Source: DATMQA01 sp035566895 (lineage in GTDB: Bacteria > Verrucomicrobiota > Verrucomicrobiia > Limisphaerales > UBA8199). Taken from it: a stretch of DNA of 64,000 nucleotides. Where the stretch lies: assembly GCA_035566895.1 (NCBI GenBank), contig DATMQA010000069.1:62001-126000 (forward strand), read 5' to 3'. Below are positions 42,233 to 50,152 of the stretch, piece after piece. The translations under genes and the position numbers were made by a program. Positions within the stretch are counted from its first letter, which is position 1. Every line of letters starts with the position of its first letter. The notes beneath the pieces were generated by a model. That model did not search any database. It was not told the origin of the DNA and was given only the letters and a program-made list of their open reading frames with translations.

Positions 42233-42598
42233 TACTGACGCAAACCCTGGCTGACCCAACCGGCGCACAAGGGTATTCCGATTGTCAAGCCCCCGTAGGG
42301 GCCGCTACTCAAAGGCTGGCCCGTACGCAGACCTACCCCCCGCAGCAAAGGCGCCCGGAACATCGCCGCGTTTCACCCCATAAATCGTCTCAGCCAACGA
42401 GATTTTCGATGCCCTCGACTATGGGACATTGGCTCCGAAAAGGCATGGGGTAAACACCCCATAGGCGGAAACGCGCGAGACATCGTAATCCATAACTCCT
42501 CCAGTCCTCGACTCCACTCCCTTCCACGATCTGAATTGCCAGCCGTAGACCAGCCTGTTATGTGTCTTACGTTGAACTTAGTGCATCGGCGGCGAACC
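42233..42598. other. Spacer between the MASE1 kinase and the short ALDH gene
   Basis: A divergent intergenic region of about 365 bp with no gene seen. It holds a perfect hairpin at 42445-42462 (atggggt, 4-nt loop, accccat), a weaker one near 42285-42300 (gcccccgtaggggc), and no T-run. Both promoters should lie here. Confidence 0.6.
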
Positions 42599-43471
42599 AT
42601 GAGAACGCGTCTGGACGTCCATAAGACTTACAAACTCTATATCGGCGGCAACTTCATCCGTAGCGAAAGCGGTCGCTGGTTGCCGGCCCAATCGGCCGCG
42701 GGCGTGTTCCTGGAGAACGTCTGTCATGCGTCTCGGAAGGATTTCCGCGACGCGGCGGTGGCGGCCCGGGCGGCCTTGGAAGGTTGGGCCAAAAAAACCG
42801 CCTACCTGCGCGGCCAAATTTTGTATCGCGCCGGCGAGATGCTCCAAAACCGCGTCCCCGAATTGGTAAACGAAATTGTGCGCTCGACCCTGGCCAGCCG
42901 GTCCCAAGCGCAGCGCGAGGTGACCCTCGCCGTCGACCGGCTGATCTATTTCGCTGGTTGGAGCGACAAGTATCCCCAGGTATTCGGCAGCGTTAACCCG
43001 GTTGCCACCTCCCATTTCAATTTCACGATTCCGGAACCGACCGGGGTGGTGGTCGTACTTGCCCCCGACGAACCGGTGCTGCTCCCTTTGGTCTCGCTCA
43101 TCGCGCCGGTCATCCTGAGCGGTAACGCGGCGGTAGTCGTCGCCTCGGACAAATTCCCGCTGCCCGCCGTCACCTTCACCGAACTCCTGGCCACCAGCGA
43201 TTTGCCAGGTGGGGTGGTGAATCTGCTGACCGGCAAACGCAACGATTTAGTTTCGCACATCGCCGGCCACATGGACGTCAACGCGGTGGTCGATGGTGTG
43301 GGCGACGCCGAGCTGAGCACCAAACTACAGGGCGGTTCCGCCCTCAACCTCAAACGTTACGCCCGGCACGTCCTGACGCCCGACCAGTGGTTGAGCACTC
43401 GGGCCGAGGACCCGTATTGGATTTTGGACACGGTGGAGTTCAAGACGGCGTGGCACCCGATCGGGCTGTAG
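42599..43471 (+). CDS. Short aldehyde dehydrogenase-family protein lacking the catalytic half
   Basis: A 290-residue protein with the N-terminal NAD-binding part of the ALDH fold: YKLYIGGNFIRSESGRWLPA, AAVAARAALEGWAKKTAYLR, GQILYRAGEMLQNR, EPTGVVVVLAPDEPVLLPLV, GNAAVVVASDKFPLPAVTF and PGGVVNLLTGKRNDL. The sequence stops before the catalytic cysteine, and the usual Glu is also absent; full ALDHs are about 480-500 residues. The end, DTVEFKTAWHPIGL, looks like a natural terminus rather than a random cut. Short ALDHs of this kind occur next to a full-length ALDH in Actinobacteria (from memory). No partner is adjacent here. The next gene, mdh, follows after two nonamer repeats. Confidence 0.75.
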   Translation: MRTRLDVHKTYKLYIGGNFIRSESGRWLPAQSAAGVFLENVCHASRKDFRDAAVAARAALEGWAKKTAYLRGQILYRAGEMLQNRVPELVNEIVRSTLASRSQAQREVTLAVDRLIYFAGWSDKYPQVFGSVNPVATSHFNFTIPEPTGVVVVLAPDEPVLLPLVSLIAPVILSGNAAVVVASDKFPLPAVTFTELLATSDLPGGVVNLLTGKRNDLVSHIAGHMDVNAVVDGVGDAELSTKLQGGSALNLKRYARHVLTPDQWLSTRAEDPYWILDTVEFKTAWHPIGL

Positions 43472-43474
43472 CGG

Positions 43475-43614
43475 GTTAATCGAGCTAAATGAGTTAAAAA
43501 ACTTATATCGGGAAGCCGAGCTTGGTCTGGGGAAATTGAACCCCTGCGAAAGTTGCCCAAAATTGTTGCCGATTTAACCTGTTTAACTTATTTACCCCAC
43601 TTAACTCTTAAACC
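43475..43614. repeat. Nonamer repeats in inverted pair, GTTAAANNN type (copies 4 and 5)
   Basis: Units at 43475, 43484 and 43493 are in direct orientation. Units at 43573, 43582, 43591, 43600 and 43609 are reverse complement (TTTAAC type). Both blocks have a 9-bp period. They can pair around a roughly 70-nt loop between the ALDH and mdh genes. Confidence 0.85.
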
Positions 43615-43647
43615 AATGGCAATTTTGGGACAAAAAGAACAAATTAG

Positions 43648-44640
43648 ATGAGCACACCACCTCTGCGGGTCGCGGTTACCGGCGCTGCCGGCCAGATCGG
43701 TTATTCCTTGTTGTTTCGCATCGCCTCGGGCGCCATGTTCGGTCCCGGCCAGCCGGTGATCCTTCATTTACTGGAAATTGAATCGGCCCTGCCCACCTTG
43801 GGCGGCGTGGCGATGGAATTGGACGATTGCGCCTTTCCGCTGCTCAAAGGCGTGGTGCCGACGGCCAAACTGGACGAGGGCTTTCGCGGGGTTAATTGGG
43901 CGCTGTTGGTCGGCAGCGTGCCGCGCAAGGCCGACATGGAACGGAAGGATTTGCTCGGCATCAACGGGAGAATCTTCATCGGCCAGGGTCAGGCCATCCA
44001 GAAGAATGCCGCACGCGACGTGCGCATTCTGGTGGTAGGCAATCCTTGCAACACTAACTGCCTCATCGCCATGAACAACGCCTCCGATGTCCCGCGCGAA
44101 CGCTTCTTCGCCATGACCCGCTTGGACGAAAATCGCGCCAAATCACAATTGGCAAAAAAGGCCGGTGTGGATGTGACCGCCGCCTCGAATATGGCGGTCT
44201 GGGGTAATCATTCCTCGACCCAGTATCCGGATTTTTACAATGCCAAAATCAACGGCCAACCGGCCGCGCAGGTCATCAAGGACGAAGCGTGGTTGAAAGG
44301 GGATTTCATCAAATCGGTGCAGCAGCGTGGGACGGCTATCATCAAAGCTCGCGGCTCTTCCAGCGCCGCCAGCGCCGCCAATGCCGTGGTGGATAGCGTC
44401 CGCTCGATTATCGAGCCGACCCCCGGAGGGGATTGGCACAGTCTTTGTCTCTGCTCGGACGGGAGCTACGGGGTCGAGCCAGGCTTGATTAGTTCCTTCC
44501 CGGTCCGCAACGTCGGGCAAAAGCTCGAGGTGGTTCGGGGCGTGCCAATCAATGAGTTTAGCCGCGCGAAGATTGATGCGACCGTGAAGGAATTGAAAGA
44601 GGAGAAGGAGATGGTGAGCGATTTGTTGCCGAAAAAATGA
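43648..44640 (+). CDS. mdh: Malate dehydrogenase
   Basis: A 330-residue NAD-dependent malate dehydrogenase of the TCA cycle, of the cytosolic-eukaryote-like type (YlMDH2 group). The Rossmann start is VAVTGAAGQIGYSLLFRIASG. GGVAMELDDCAFPLL, ALLVGSVPRKADMERKDLL, VVGNPCNTNCLIAMN, MTRLDENRAKSQLAKKAG (the catalytic-Asp region), and AVWGNHSSTQYPDF with the catalytic His are all visible. The length is standard. The stop codon is 16 bp from the trpD start, so the two genes are probably on one message. Confidence 0.96.
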   Translation: MSTPPLRVAVTGAAGQIGYSLLFRIASGAMFGPGQPVILHLLEIESALPTLGGVAMELDDCAFPLLKGVVPTAKLDEGFRGVNWALLVGSVPRKADMERKDLLGINGRIFIGQGQAIQKNAARDVRILVVGNPCNTNCLIAMNNASDVPRERFFAMTRLDENRAKSQLAKKAGVDVTAASNMAVWGNHSSTQYPDFYNAKINGQPAAQVIKDEAWLKGDFIKSVQQRGTAIIKARGSSSAASAANAVVDSVRSIIEPTPGGDWHSLCLCSDGSYGVEPGLISSFPVRNVGQKLEVVRGVPINEFSRAKIDATVKELKEEKEMVSDLLPKK

Positions 44641-44650
44641 TCGCCCGGAC

Positions 44651-44725
44651 CCGCAGATGACGCAGATGGACGCAGATAAGAAAAAAGGAAAAAGAAATCT
44701 GCGTCCGTCTCCGTTATCTGCGGCC
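44651..44725. repeat. Inverted short-word repeat, ACGCAGATG type, overlapping the trpD start
   Basis: Direct words cgcagatga, cgcagatgga and cgcagataa are followed, after an A-rich loop, by atctgcgtccgtctccgttatctgcgg. Both candidate trpD ATGs (44657 and 44666) lie in the direct arm. Confidence 0.8.
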
Positions 44726-45805
44726 CCATCCGCACTCGAGCAACTCACTCGCCAGCTCGCCGCGTTAGAACCCCTGACCGAGGAGCAAGTCGGTCTCGCC
44801 ATTGCGCAACTGATTGAGGAGAGCGTCCCCACAACGATTAAGGCGGACTTCCTCACTCACCTGGCGCGAAAGGGGGAAACGGCCGATGAAATTGCTGCTT
44901 TCGCTCGCCAGTTGCGTATTCGGGCGATTCAGCCCACCCTCGAGGCTGACCTGCGCGCGGCCGAGATCCTCGACGTAGTGGGCACCGGGGGCGATCGCTT
45001 GGGCACCTTCAATATCTCGACGGCCGCCGCACTGGTGGCTTCGGCCGCCGGCGTTAGGGTGGCTAAGCATGGTAACCGCGCCAGCACTTCGCGCGTCGGC
45101 AGTGCGGATGTGATTGAAGCGCTGGGAATTCCTTACGATTTGGACCCGGAGCAAGCGGTGCGCTCACTCCAGCGGCACGGGTTCGCCTTTTTTTTTGCGC
45201 CCAAATATCACCCGGCATTTCGATATATCATTCCGGCGCGAAAGCTCTGCGCTGAGCGGGGCCAAGGCACGATCTTCAACTTCCTTGGTCCCTTGCTAAA
45301 CCCGGCGCGTCCCTCGGCCATGCTGGTCGGTGTGTCCCGGCCCGAGCTTTGCAACCCCCTGGCCCGCGTGCTGCAGACGCTGGGCGTTCGCCGCGCGATG
45401 GTCGTGTGCGGGTCGGCGCCGGAATCCGCTACCCACCCTCCCGCCTCCACCGTCCCGCCTCCACAGTTTCTGGATGAGTTATCGACGCTGGGGGAGAGCA
45501 CCATCGCCGAGTTTCACCAGGACCTGGGCTTCTCGGTCTCGGTGTTGAGCCCCACCCATTTCCCACTTCAGCCCGCAACGCTGGCGGACTTGCGCGGCGG
45601 TGATCTGGACACGAATGTCAACATCATCCGTCGCTTGCTTAAGGGCGAGGAGCGCGGCCCGAAACGGGACGCGGTTTTGCTCAATGCGGCGGCCGCTCTG
45701 TTCGTGGCGGGACGCGTCCGGAGCTTGGCCGCGGGATGGGATTTGGCCGCGGCTGTAATCGAGAGCGGACAAGCCTTTGACAAGCTGAACGAGCTAACGG
45801 GTTGA
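44657..45805 (+). CDS. trpD: Anthranilate phosphoribosyltransferase
   Basis: Joins anthranilate and PRPP in tryptophan synthesis. The PRPP site is EILDVVGTGGDRLGTFNIST, with KHGNRASTSRVGSADVIEAL following it. PKYHPAFRYIIPARKLCAERG and TIFNFLGPLLNPARPSAMLVG are the substrate region. The ATG is at 44657 or 44666. Its first 22 or so residues translate the ACGCAGATG repeat, and no ATG, GTG or TTG occurs between the repeat and the conserved helix LEQLTRQLAALEPLTEEQV. The length (382 with extension) is somewhat above the usual 340-350. An insert SAPESATHPPASTVPPPQ is also unusual. It lies 16 bp after mdh. The rest of the trp genes are not nearby. Confidence 0.92.
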   Translation: MTQMDADKKKGKRNLRPSPLSAAPSALEQLTRQLAALEPLTEEQVGLAIAQLIEESVPTTIKADFLTHLARKGETADEIAAFARQLRIRAIQPTLEADLRAAEILDVVGTGGDRLGTFNISTAAALVASAAGVRVAKHGNRASTSRVGSADVIEALGIPYDLDPEQAVRSLQRHGFAFFFAPKYHPAFRYIIPARKLCAERGQGTIFNFLGPLLNPARPSAMLVGVSRPELCNPLARVLQTLGVRRAMVVCGSAPESATHPPASTVPPPQFLDELSTLGESTIAEFHQDLGFSVSVLSPTHFPLQPATLADLRGGDLDTNVNIIRRLLKGEERGPKRDAVLLNAAAALFVAGRVRSLAAGWDLAAAVIESGQAFDKLNELTG

Positions 45806-45871
45806 AGGTTCCGGGTCGAAAGCCGAAAGGCCTTCAATGTTTCCAAGACTGGCGGGAAGCCGACTCCTCGA

Positions 45872-45899
45872 TTGCCTTGGGCCAATTCCGCGCTATGGT
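45872..45899 (+). promoter_or_regulatory. Candidate promoter for the VOC gene, possibly leaderless
   Basis: TTGCCT at 45872-45877, 16-bp spacer, TATGGT at 45894-45899. The predicted transcription start coincides with the ATG at 45906. Confidence 0.45.
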
Positions 45900-45905
45900 G
45901 AACGC

Positions 45906-46307
45906 ATGATCAAGGCCAAAAGACTTCTGCACACGCGCTATCGCGTCGATGATTTAGAGCGGACGATTCGGTTTTACCAGGAGGTGCTCGGCCTGGAAGA
46001 GGTGCGTCGGAGCAGGTCGCCTCGAGGTTCGGAATTGGCGTTTTTGAAAGCCCGCGGCAGCGAAGAACTCATTGAGGTGTGCTCATTTCCGGCCAGTGGT
46101 CCAGTGCACGTGCAGCCGGACCTGACACACCTTGCCTTCGAAGTGGACAGTCTGGAGGACTTTGGCAGACATCTCGAAAAGCTGGGGATGAAATATTCCG
46201 ACGGCCCCCATTTGAAGCCCGATGGCGGCGGCATCGCATTTATCGATGCGCCGGAGGGCTATGAGATTGAGCTCATCCAAATGGCAACGACAGGACCAGG
46301 CTATTGA
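45906..46307 (+). CDS. VOC-fold glyoxalase I-like protein
   Basis: A 133-residue vicinal-oxygen-chelate protein of the glyoxalase I/lactoylglutathione lyase type. The metal ligands line up as His in KRLLHTRYRVDDLERTI, Glu in EELIEVCSF, His in LTHLAFEVDS and Glu in GYEIELIQM. The first repeat has FYQEVLGLEEVRR. GloA would detoxify methylglyoxal bound to a thiol. As a bacillithiol operon is in the window and no glutathione gene was seen, bacillithiol could be the cofactor; that is inference. The start at 45906 was chosen from the metal-ligand His position near residue 8. Confidence 0.87.
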   Translation: MIKAKRLLHTRYRVDDLERTIRFYQEVLGLEEVRRSRSPRGSELAFLKARGSEELIEVCSFPASGPVHVQPDLTHLAFEVDSLEDFGRHLEKLGMKYSDGPHLKPDGGGIAFIDAPEGYEIELIQMATTGPGY

Positions 46308-46315
46308 CCAGTGGT

Positions 46316-46382
46316 GATTTACGATTTACGAATCCAAATCATCACCGGGTCGGAGGCGTTGGCTCGTGAATCGTAAATTCCG
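46316..46382. repeat. Inverted short-word repeat, GATTTACG type
   Basis: Direct arm gatttacgatttacgaatcc, reverse arm cgtgaatcgtaaattcc, between the VOC gene and folP. The GTG start of folP is 4 bp after the reverse arm. Confidence 0.8.
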
Positions 46383-46385
46383 CAC

Positions 46386-47225
46386 GTGATACTGAAAGCC
46401 TGCCATTTCCAGTTCACTTTCCCCCGTCCCGCGCTGGTGATGGGGATTGTGAACGTCACGCCCGATTCGTTTTCGGATGGCGGCCAGTTCCTGGAACCGC
46501 AGGCCGCGGCAGCCCATGCTTGGGAATTGGTGGCGCAGGGTGCTGAGATCATCGACGTGGGCGGCGAATCGACTCGTCCCGGCGCAGTGCCCGTGCCCGA
46601 GGCCGAAGAACTGCGCCGCGTGATGCCCGTCCTCGAACAGCTCGCGGCGCGGTTCCCAGTGCCGATTTCCATCGATACAATGAAACCGGCTGTGGCGCGC
46701 GCCGCCCTCCAGGCCGGCGCCAGCATCGTTAACGACGTGGGCGCCAGCCGGGCCGACCCGGCCATGTGGCGGTTAGTCGCCGAAACCGGCGCCGCTTACG
46801 TGTGCATGCACATGCAGGGCACCCCCCAAACCATGCAACTGCGTCCCTGCTATACCGACGTCGTGCGCGAGGTGAACACTTTCTTCCTGGAGCGCGTCGA
46901 ACAAATGAACGGTTGCAGGGTGGACCAGGAACAAATTATATTGGACCCGGGAATCGGCTTCGGCAAAACGGTCGAGCAGAACTTGCAATTGCTCGGGGCG
47001 TTGCAGAAATTTGTCGAGTTGGAACGGCCCGTGCTGCTGGGAGTCTCGCGCAAGTCGTTCCTGGCAAGAATCGCGGGAGAAGGTCCCGCGGGACGGTTGC
47101 CGGCGGCGCTGGCCTGCGCCTGCTTGGCGGTCGAAGCCGGTGTCGCGATTATCCGAGCGCATGATGTGGCGGCGACAGCGCGGGCCATTCGCATGGCCGA
47201 GGCCATTGTGATGAGTAGAAAATAA
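46386..47225 (+). CDS. folP: Dihydropteroate synthase
   Basis: Joins p-aminobenzoate to dihydropterin pyrophosphate in folate synthesis; it is the sulfonamide target. Motifs are MGIVNVTPDSFSDGG, AEIIDVGGESTRPGA, ISIDTMKPAVARAAL, IVNDVGASR, EQIILDPGIGFGKTVEQN and LGVSRKSFLARI. The GTG at 46386 is used because the residues before MGIVNVTPDSF match the usual N-terminal strand; an ATG at 46443 would cut it off. The length is normal (279). The cdaA gene starts inside its stop (TAATG), so the two are coupled. Confidence 0.95.
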   Translation: MILKACHFQFTFPRPALVMGIVNVTPDSFSDGGQFLEPQAAAAHAWELVAQGAEIIDVGGESTRPGAVPVPEAEELRRVMPVLEQLAARFPVPISIDTMKPAVARAALQAGASIVNDVGASRADPAMWRLVAETGAAYVCMHMQGTPQTMQLRPCYTDVVREVNTFFLERVEQMNGCRVDQEQIILDPGIGFGKTVEQNLQLLGALQKFVELERPVLLGVSRKSFLARIAGEGPAGRLPAALACACLAVEAGVAIIRAHDVAATARAIRMAEAIVMSRK

Positions 47226-48109
47226 TGAATTGGGGAGACCTACAGATGGTTTGGCGACCCGTGGTGGAAATCCTAATCCTCACGGTGGGGATTTATTATG
47301 CCTTGCGCTTCATCCGTGGGACGCGCGGGGCGCCTGTGGTGACGGGGTTCCTGGTCGTGTTGCTGACGTTCGTGCTGGTGAGCTTCCTGCTCAAGTTGAA
47401 GGTGCTGCAATACCTGTTAGGCGCCTTTTCCGCCGCCTCGATTGTCGCCGTGCTGGTGATTTTCCAGCCCGAACTGCGCCGGATGCTGGCCGAGTTGGGC
47501 AACCTTCCGCTCTTTGCCACGGCTCACGAACAGCGCGAAAACATCGAAGTCATTATCCAGACGGTCGAACGCCTGGCCGATGTGCGCATCGGCGCGCTCA
47601 TCGCGATCGAACAATCCATCCACGTTCAGGAGGCCGTCGAATCGGGTATCGTGGTGGATTGCGAAGCGACCCCTGAAATGCTGGAGACGATCTTCTTCCC
47701 CAACAACGCGATCCACGACGGCGGAGTGATTATCAAAGGCGACCGCATCGCCTTTGCCGCCTGCATTTTTCCGCTTACCCAGCGGCAGGACCTCAATAAA
47801 TCCCTGGGCACACGGCACCGGGCCGCTATCGGGTTGAGCGAGGAGACCGACGCCCTGGTGGTCGTGATCTCGGAAGAGACAGGTGCCGTTTCCTATGCCT
47901 ATAAAGGCCAATTGGTGCGCGGTGTGACCCTGGAGGAGCTGCGCGCCTTTCTTACCTCCGTCCTGGTCCCACCCGTCCGCTCCCGAAACTGGGCCGCGTG
48001 GTTGCGGCCCTGGTCGGTCGAGCGGGCCAAACCCGGTCCGGCTGTCGTCGCCAGAACCGATCCGCCGGCCGCCGTCACTGTTACGACCTCTACCAGCGTT
48101 GCCAAATGA
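47225..48109 (+). CDS. cdaA: Diadenylate cyclase CdaA, with DGG in place of DGA
   Basis: A membrane-bound c-di-AMP synthase. Three hydrophobic segments are within residues 10-80. The DAC domain runs about 100-250. The motif usually read DGA is D165-G-G in NNAIHDGGVIIKG; the second motif GTRHRAAIGLSEETDA (about 195-210) is canonical. The C terminus (about 250-294) is Ala/Pro/Thr-rich. The start overlaps the folP stop and its own stop overlaps cdaR (ATGA). The order folP-cdaA-cdaR-glmM is a conserved regulatory arrangement. The Ala-to-Gly change may be neutral but should be noted. Confidence 0.93.
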   Translation: MNWGDLQMVWRPVVEILILTVGIYYALRFIRGTRGAPVVTGFLVVLLTFVLVSFLLKLKVLQYLLGAFSAASIVAVLVIFQPELRRMLAELGNLPLFATAHEQRENIEVIIQTVERLADVRIGALIAIEQSIHVQEAVESGIVVDCEATPEMLETIFFPNNAIHDGGVIIKGDRIAFAACIFPLTQRQDLNKSLGTRHRAAIGLSEETDALVVVISEETGAVSYAYKGQLVRGVTLEELRAFLTSVLVPPVRSRNWAAWLRPWSVERAKPGPAVVARTDPPAAVTVTTSTSVAK

Positions 48110-48531
48110 TCGCTGCGCTCCGTAAGCTGATCCTCCAGGATTTTTGGCTCAAGCTCTTCTCGTTTGTCGTCGCCGTCCTGATCTGGTTTACCGTCAATAT
48201 CGCTCTCAAAAACGAAGGGTCGCTTGCTTCCCTCTCCCTCGTTCCTCCCGAGCAGCAAGTCTTTTCCAACCTGCCCGTCGTCGTTCTCTCCTCCGCCGAA
48301 GACGTCCGCAGCGTCCACGTTAACCCAAAGGAAGTTGAGGTCACCGTTCAGGGCGACCCGAAGCTGCTCAAAACCCTCAAAGCCCAGGACATTCGCGTGC
48401 TGTTGGATTTGACCGGCATCGGCGCCGCTCAGGCCTTGCGCAAACGCATCGAGGTCTCCACTCCTCCCGGCATCACCCACGTCCGCGTGTACCCCGAAGA
48501 AGTACAGGTGTTCTTCCCGTCTAAGGGGTGA
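48106..48531 (+). CDS. cdaR: CdaR/YbbR-like membrane-anchored regulator
   Basis: A 141-residue protein with an N-terminal TM (about 12-32, FWLKLFSFVVAVLIWFTVNI) and one YbbR-like beta domain (NLPVVVLSSAEDVRSVHVNP, VEVTVQGDPKLLKTLKAQDI, ITHVRVYPEEVQVFFPSKG). Firmicute CdaR has several YbbR repeats; this has one. CdaR modulates CdaA activity at the membrane. The start overlaps the cdaA stop (ATGA), and glmM follows after a word-repeat spacer. The function is well supported by context. Confidence 0.88.
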   Translation: MIAALRKLILQDFWLKLFSFVVAVLIWFTVNIALKNEGSLASLSLVPPEQQVFSNLPVVVLSSAEDVRSVHVNPKEVEVTVQGDPKLLKTLKAQDIRVLLDLTGIGAAQALRKRIEVSTPPGITHVRVYPEEVQVFFPSKG

Positions 48532-48569
48532 ACCAGACCCACGCGATCGTATGCGACCACCAAGTGGAC

Positions 48570-48655
48570 AAAATGGAGTGCGGGAGTCATGGAGTATGGG
48601 ATTGTTGGTCATCCTCCATCATCCATTCGCTGCTCCATCAATCCATTATTCCACC
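48570..48655. repeat. Inverted short-word repeat, ATGGAGT / CTCCATC type
   Basis: Words atggagtg, catggagt and atgggatt in direct order are followed by tcctccat, catccat, ctccatca and atccatt. It fills the cdaR-glmM gap. Confidence 0.65.
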
Positions 48656-48673
48656 GCTTGACTCCTTCACCCG

Positions 48674-50059
48674 ATGACCGCTCCCAACAAGAAGATCTTC
48701 GGCACCGACGGCGTGCGCGGCACCGCCAACGTCGAACCCGTTACGGCCGAAACCGCGCTCAAACTCGGGCGCGCTGCTGGCCATGTCTTCAAGCATCTCG
48801 AGAGCCAGGCCCGCAGCCGCGGCCGGCACAAGATCGTGCTGGGCAAAGACACCCGGCTTTCGGGTTACATGCTCGAGAATGCCATCTCCTCCGGCATTCT
48901 CTCGATGGGCGTGGACGTGCTGTTCATCGGCCCGCTGCCCACTCCCGGCGTGGCCTACGTCACCCGCAGCCTCCGCGCCGATGCCGGCATTGTCATTACT
49001 GCTTCGCACAATCCTTACGACGACAATGGCATCAAGTTCTTTCGCGCGGACGGCTATAAACTCGACGACAAGATCGAGTTTGAAATCGAAAGCCTGGTGT
49101 TCAGCGGGAACATTGAAAATATCCGGCCCACCGCCGATGAAATCGGCAAGGCGGTCCGCATCGACGACGCGCTGGGCCGCTACATCGAGCACGCCAAGGC
49201 CTCCTTCCCTCGCGGGATGACCCTCGAAGGCATGCGCATTGTCGTGGACTGCGCCCACGGTGCCGCTTACAAATCGACTCCCTGCGTGTTGCGCGAACTG
49301 GGCGCCGAAGTCGTTGTCTTTGGCAACCAGCCTGACGGCAAGAATATCAACAAGGAGTGCGGCTCGATGCACCCCAACCTCATGTGCCAGAAAATCTGGG
49401 AGCATCGCGCCGACGCCGGCATCGCTCACGACGGCGATGCGGATCGCGTCCTGCTGTGTGACGAGCGCGGCAAACTGATCGATGGGGATGACGTCATGGC
49501 GATGGCGGCGCTGGATCTGCTGGCCCAAAATGCGCTCGCCCAAAAAACCCTCGTCGCGACGGTCATGAGCAACGCAGGCCTGGACGCTGCGCTCCAGGCC
49601 GCCGGCGGGCGCATGGTGCGCACCCCTGTCGGTGACAAAAGTGTGATCGACGAAATGCTGCGGCAGGGCTTCAATCTCGGCGGGGAGCAGAGTGGACACC
49701 TGATCTTCCGCGATTTCTGCACTACCGGGGACGGACTGGTGGCCGCGCTGCAGGTCTTGCGCATCATGAAGTCCAAAGGCGTGCCTCTCTCGCGGCTGGC
49801 CCAATGCTGGACCCGTTTTCCCCAACTGGTGACCAACATTCTCGTGCGCGAAAAGCGGCCTTTCGAAGAATTGGACAATATTCCAAGGCTCGTGGCCGAT
49901 GCAGAAACAGAACTCAAGGCGCAAGGCGGCCGCGTCCTGCTGCGTTACTCCGGCACCGAACCCAAAGCACGGTTGTTGCTCGAAGGTCGGGATGCGGCCA
50001 CGCTCGAAAAATGGTCGCAAAGAATTTCCGACGCGGTCAAGAAGGTGGTCGGCGCCTGA
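48674..50059 (+). CDS. glmM: Phosphoglucosamine mutase
   Basis: Converts glucosamine-6-phosphate to glucosamine-1-phosphate for peptidoglycan and UDP-GlcNAc synthesis. The N terminus KKIFGTDGVRGTANVEPVT is typical of GlmM. The phospho-serine is in VITASHNPYDDNGIKFF (Ser111). Metal motif HDGDADRVLLCDERG, substrate loop GGEQSGHLIFRD, and phosphate site RVLLRYSGTEPKARLL are intact. The length is 461, close to standard. The position after cdaR supports it: c-di-AMP signalling and GlmM are linked in several bacteria. Confidence 0.95.
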   Translation: MTAPNKKIFGTDGVRGTANVEPVTAETALKLGRAAGHVFKHLESQARSRGRHKIVLGKDTRLSGYMLENAISSGILSMGVDVLFIGPLPTPGVAYVTRSLRADAGIVITASHNPYDDNGIKFFRADGYKLDDKIEFEIESLVFSGNIENIRPTADEIGKAVRIDDALGRYIEHAKASFPRGMTLEGMRIVVDCAHGAAYKSTPCVLRELGAEVVVFGNQPDGKNINKECGSMHPNLMCQKIWEHRADAGIAHDGDADRVLLCDERGKLIDGDDVMAMAALDLLAQNALAQKTLVATVMSNAGLDAALQAAGGRMVRTPVGDKSVIDEMLRQGFNLGGEQSGHLIFRDFCTTGDGLVAALQVLRIMKSKGVPLSRLAQCWTRFPQLVTNILVREKRPFEELDNIPRLVADAETELKAQGGRVLLRYSGTEPKARLLLEGRDAATLEKWSQRISDAVKKVVGA

Positions 50060-50152
50060 AATAATCGGTTTTCGGGTGTTGACTTTTTCCACTGGGGCTG
50101 CCAAATCCAGTTTATCGGGACAAGTTGTTTGTAGCTTAGAAAAAAATTGCCT

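Noticed and set aside
42599..43471. Pseudogene call for the short ALDH
   Set aside because: The frame is clean, has a proper start and a defined C terminus; no remains of the missing half are seen downstream.
48638..50104. A 488-codon open frame opposite glmM
   Set aside because: GlmM is certain on the other strand; the antisense frame shows no family motif.
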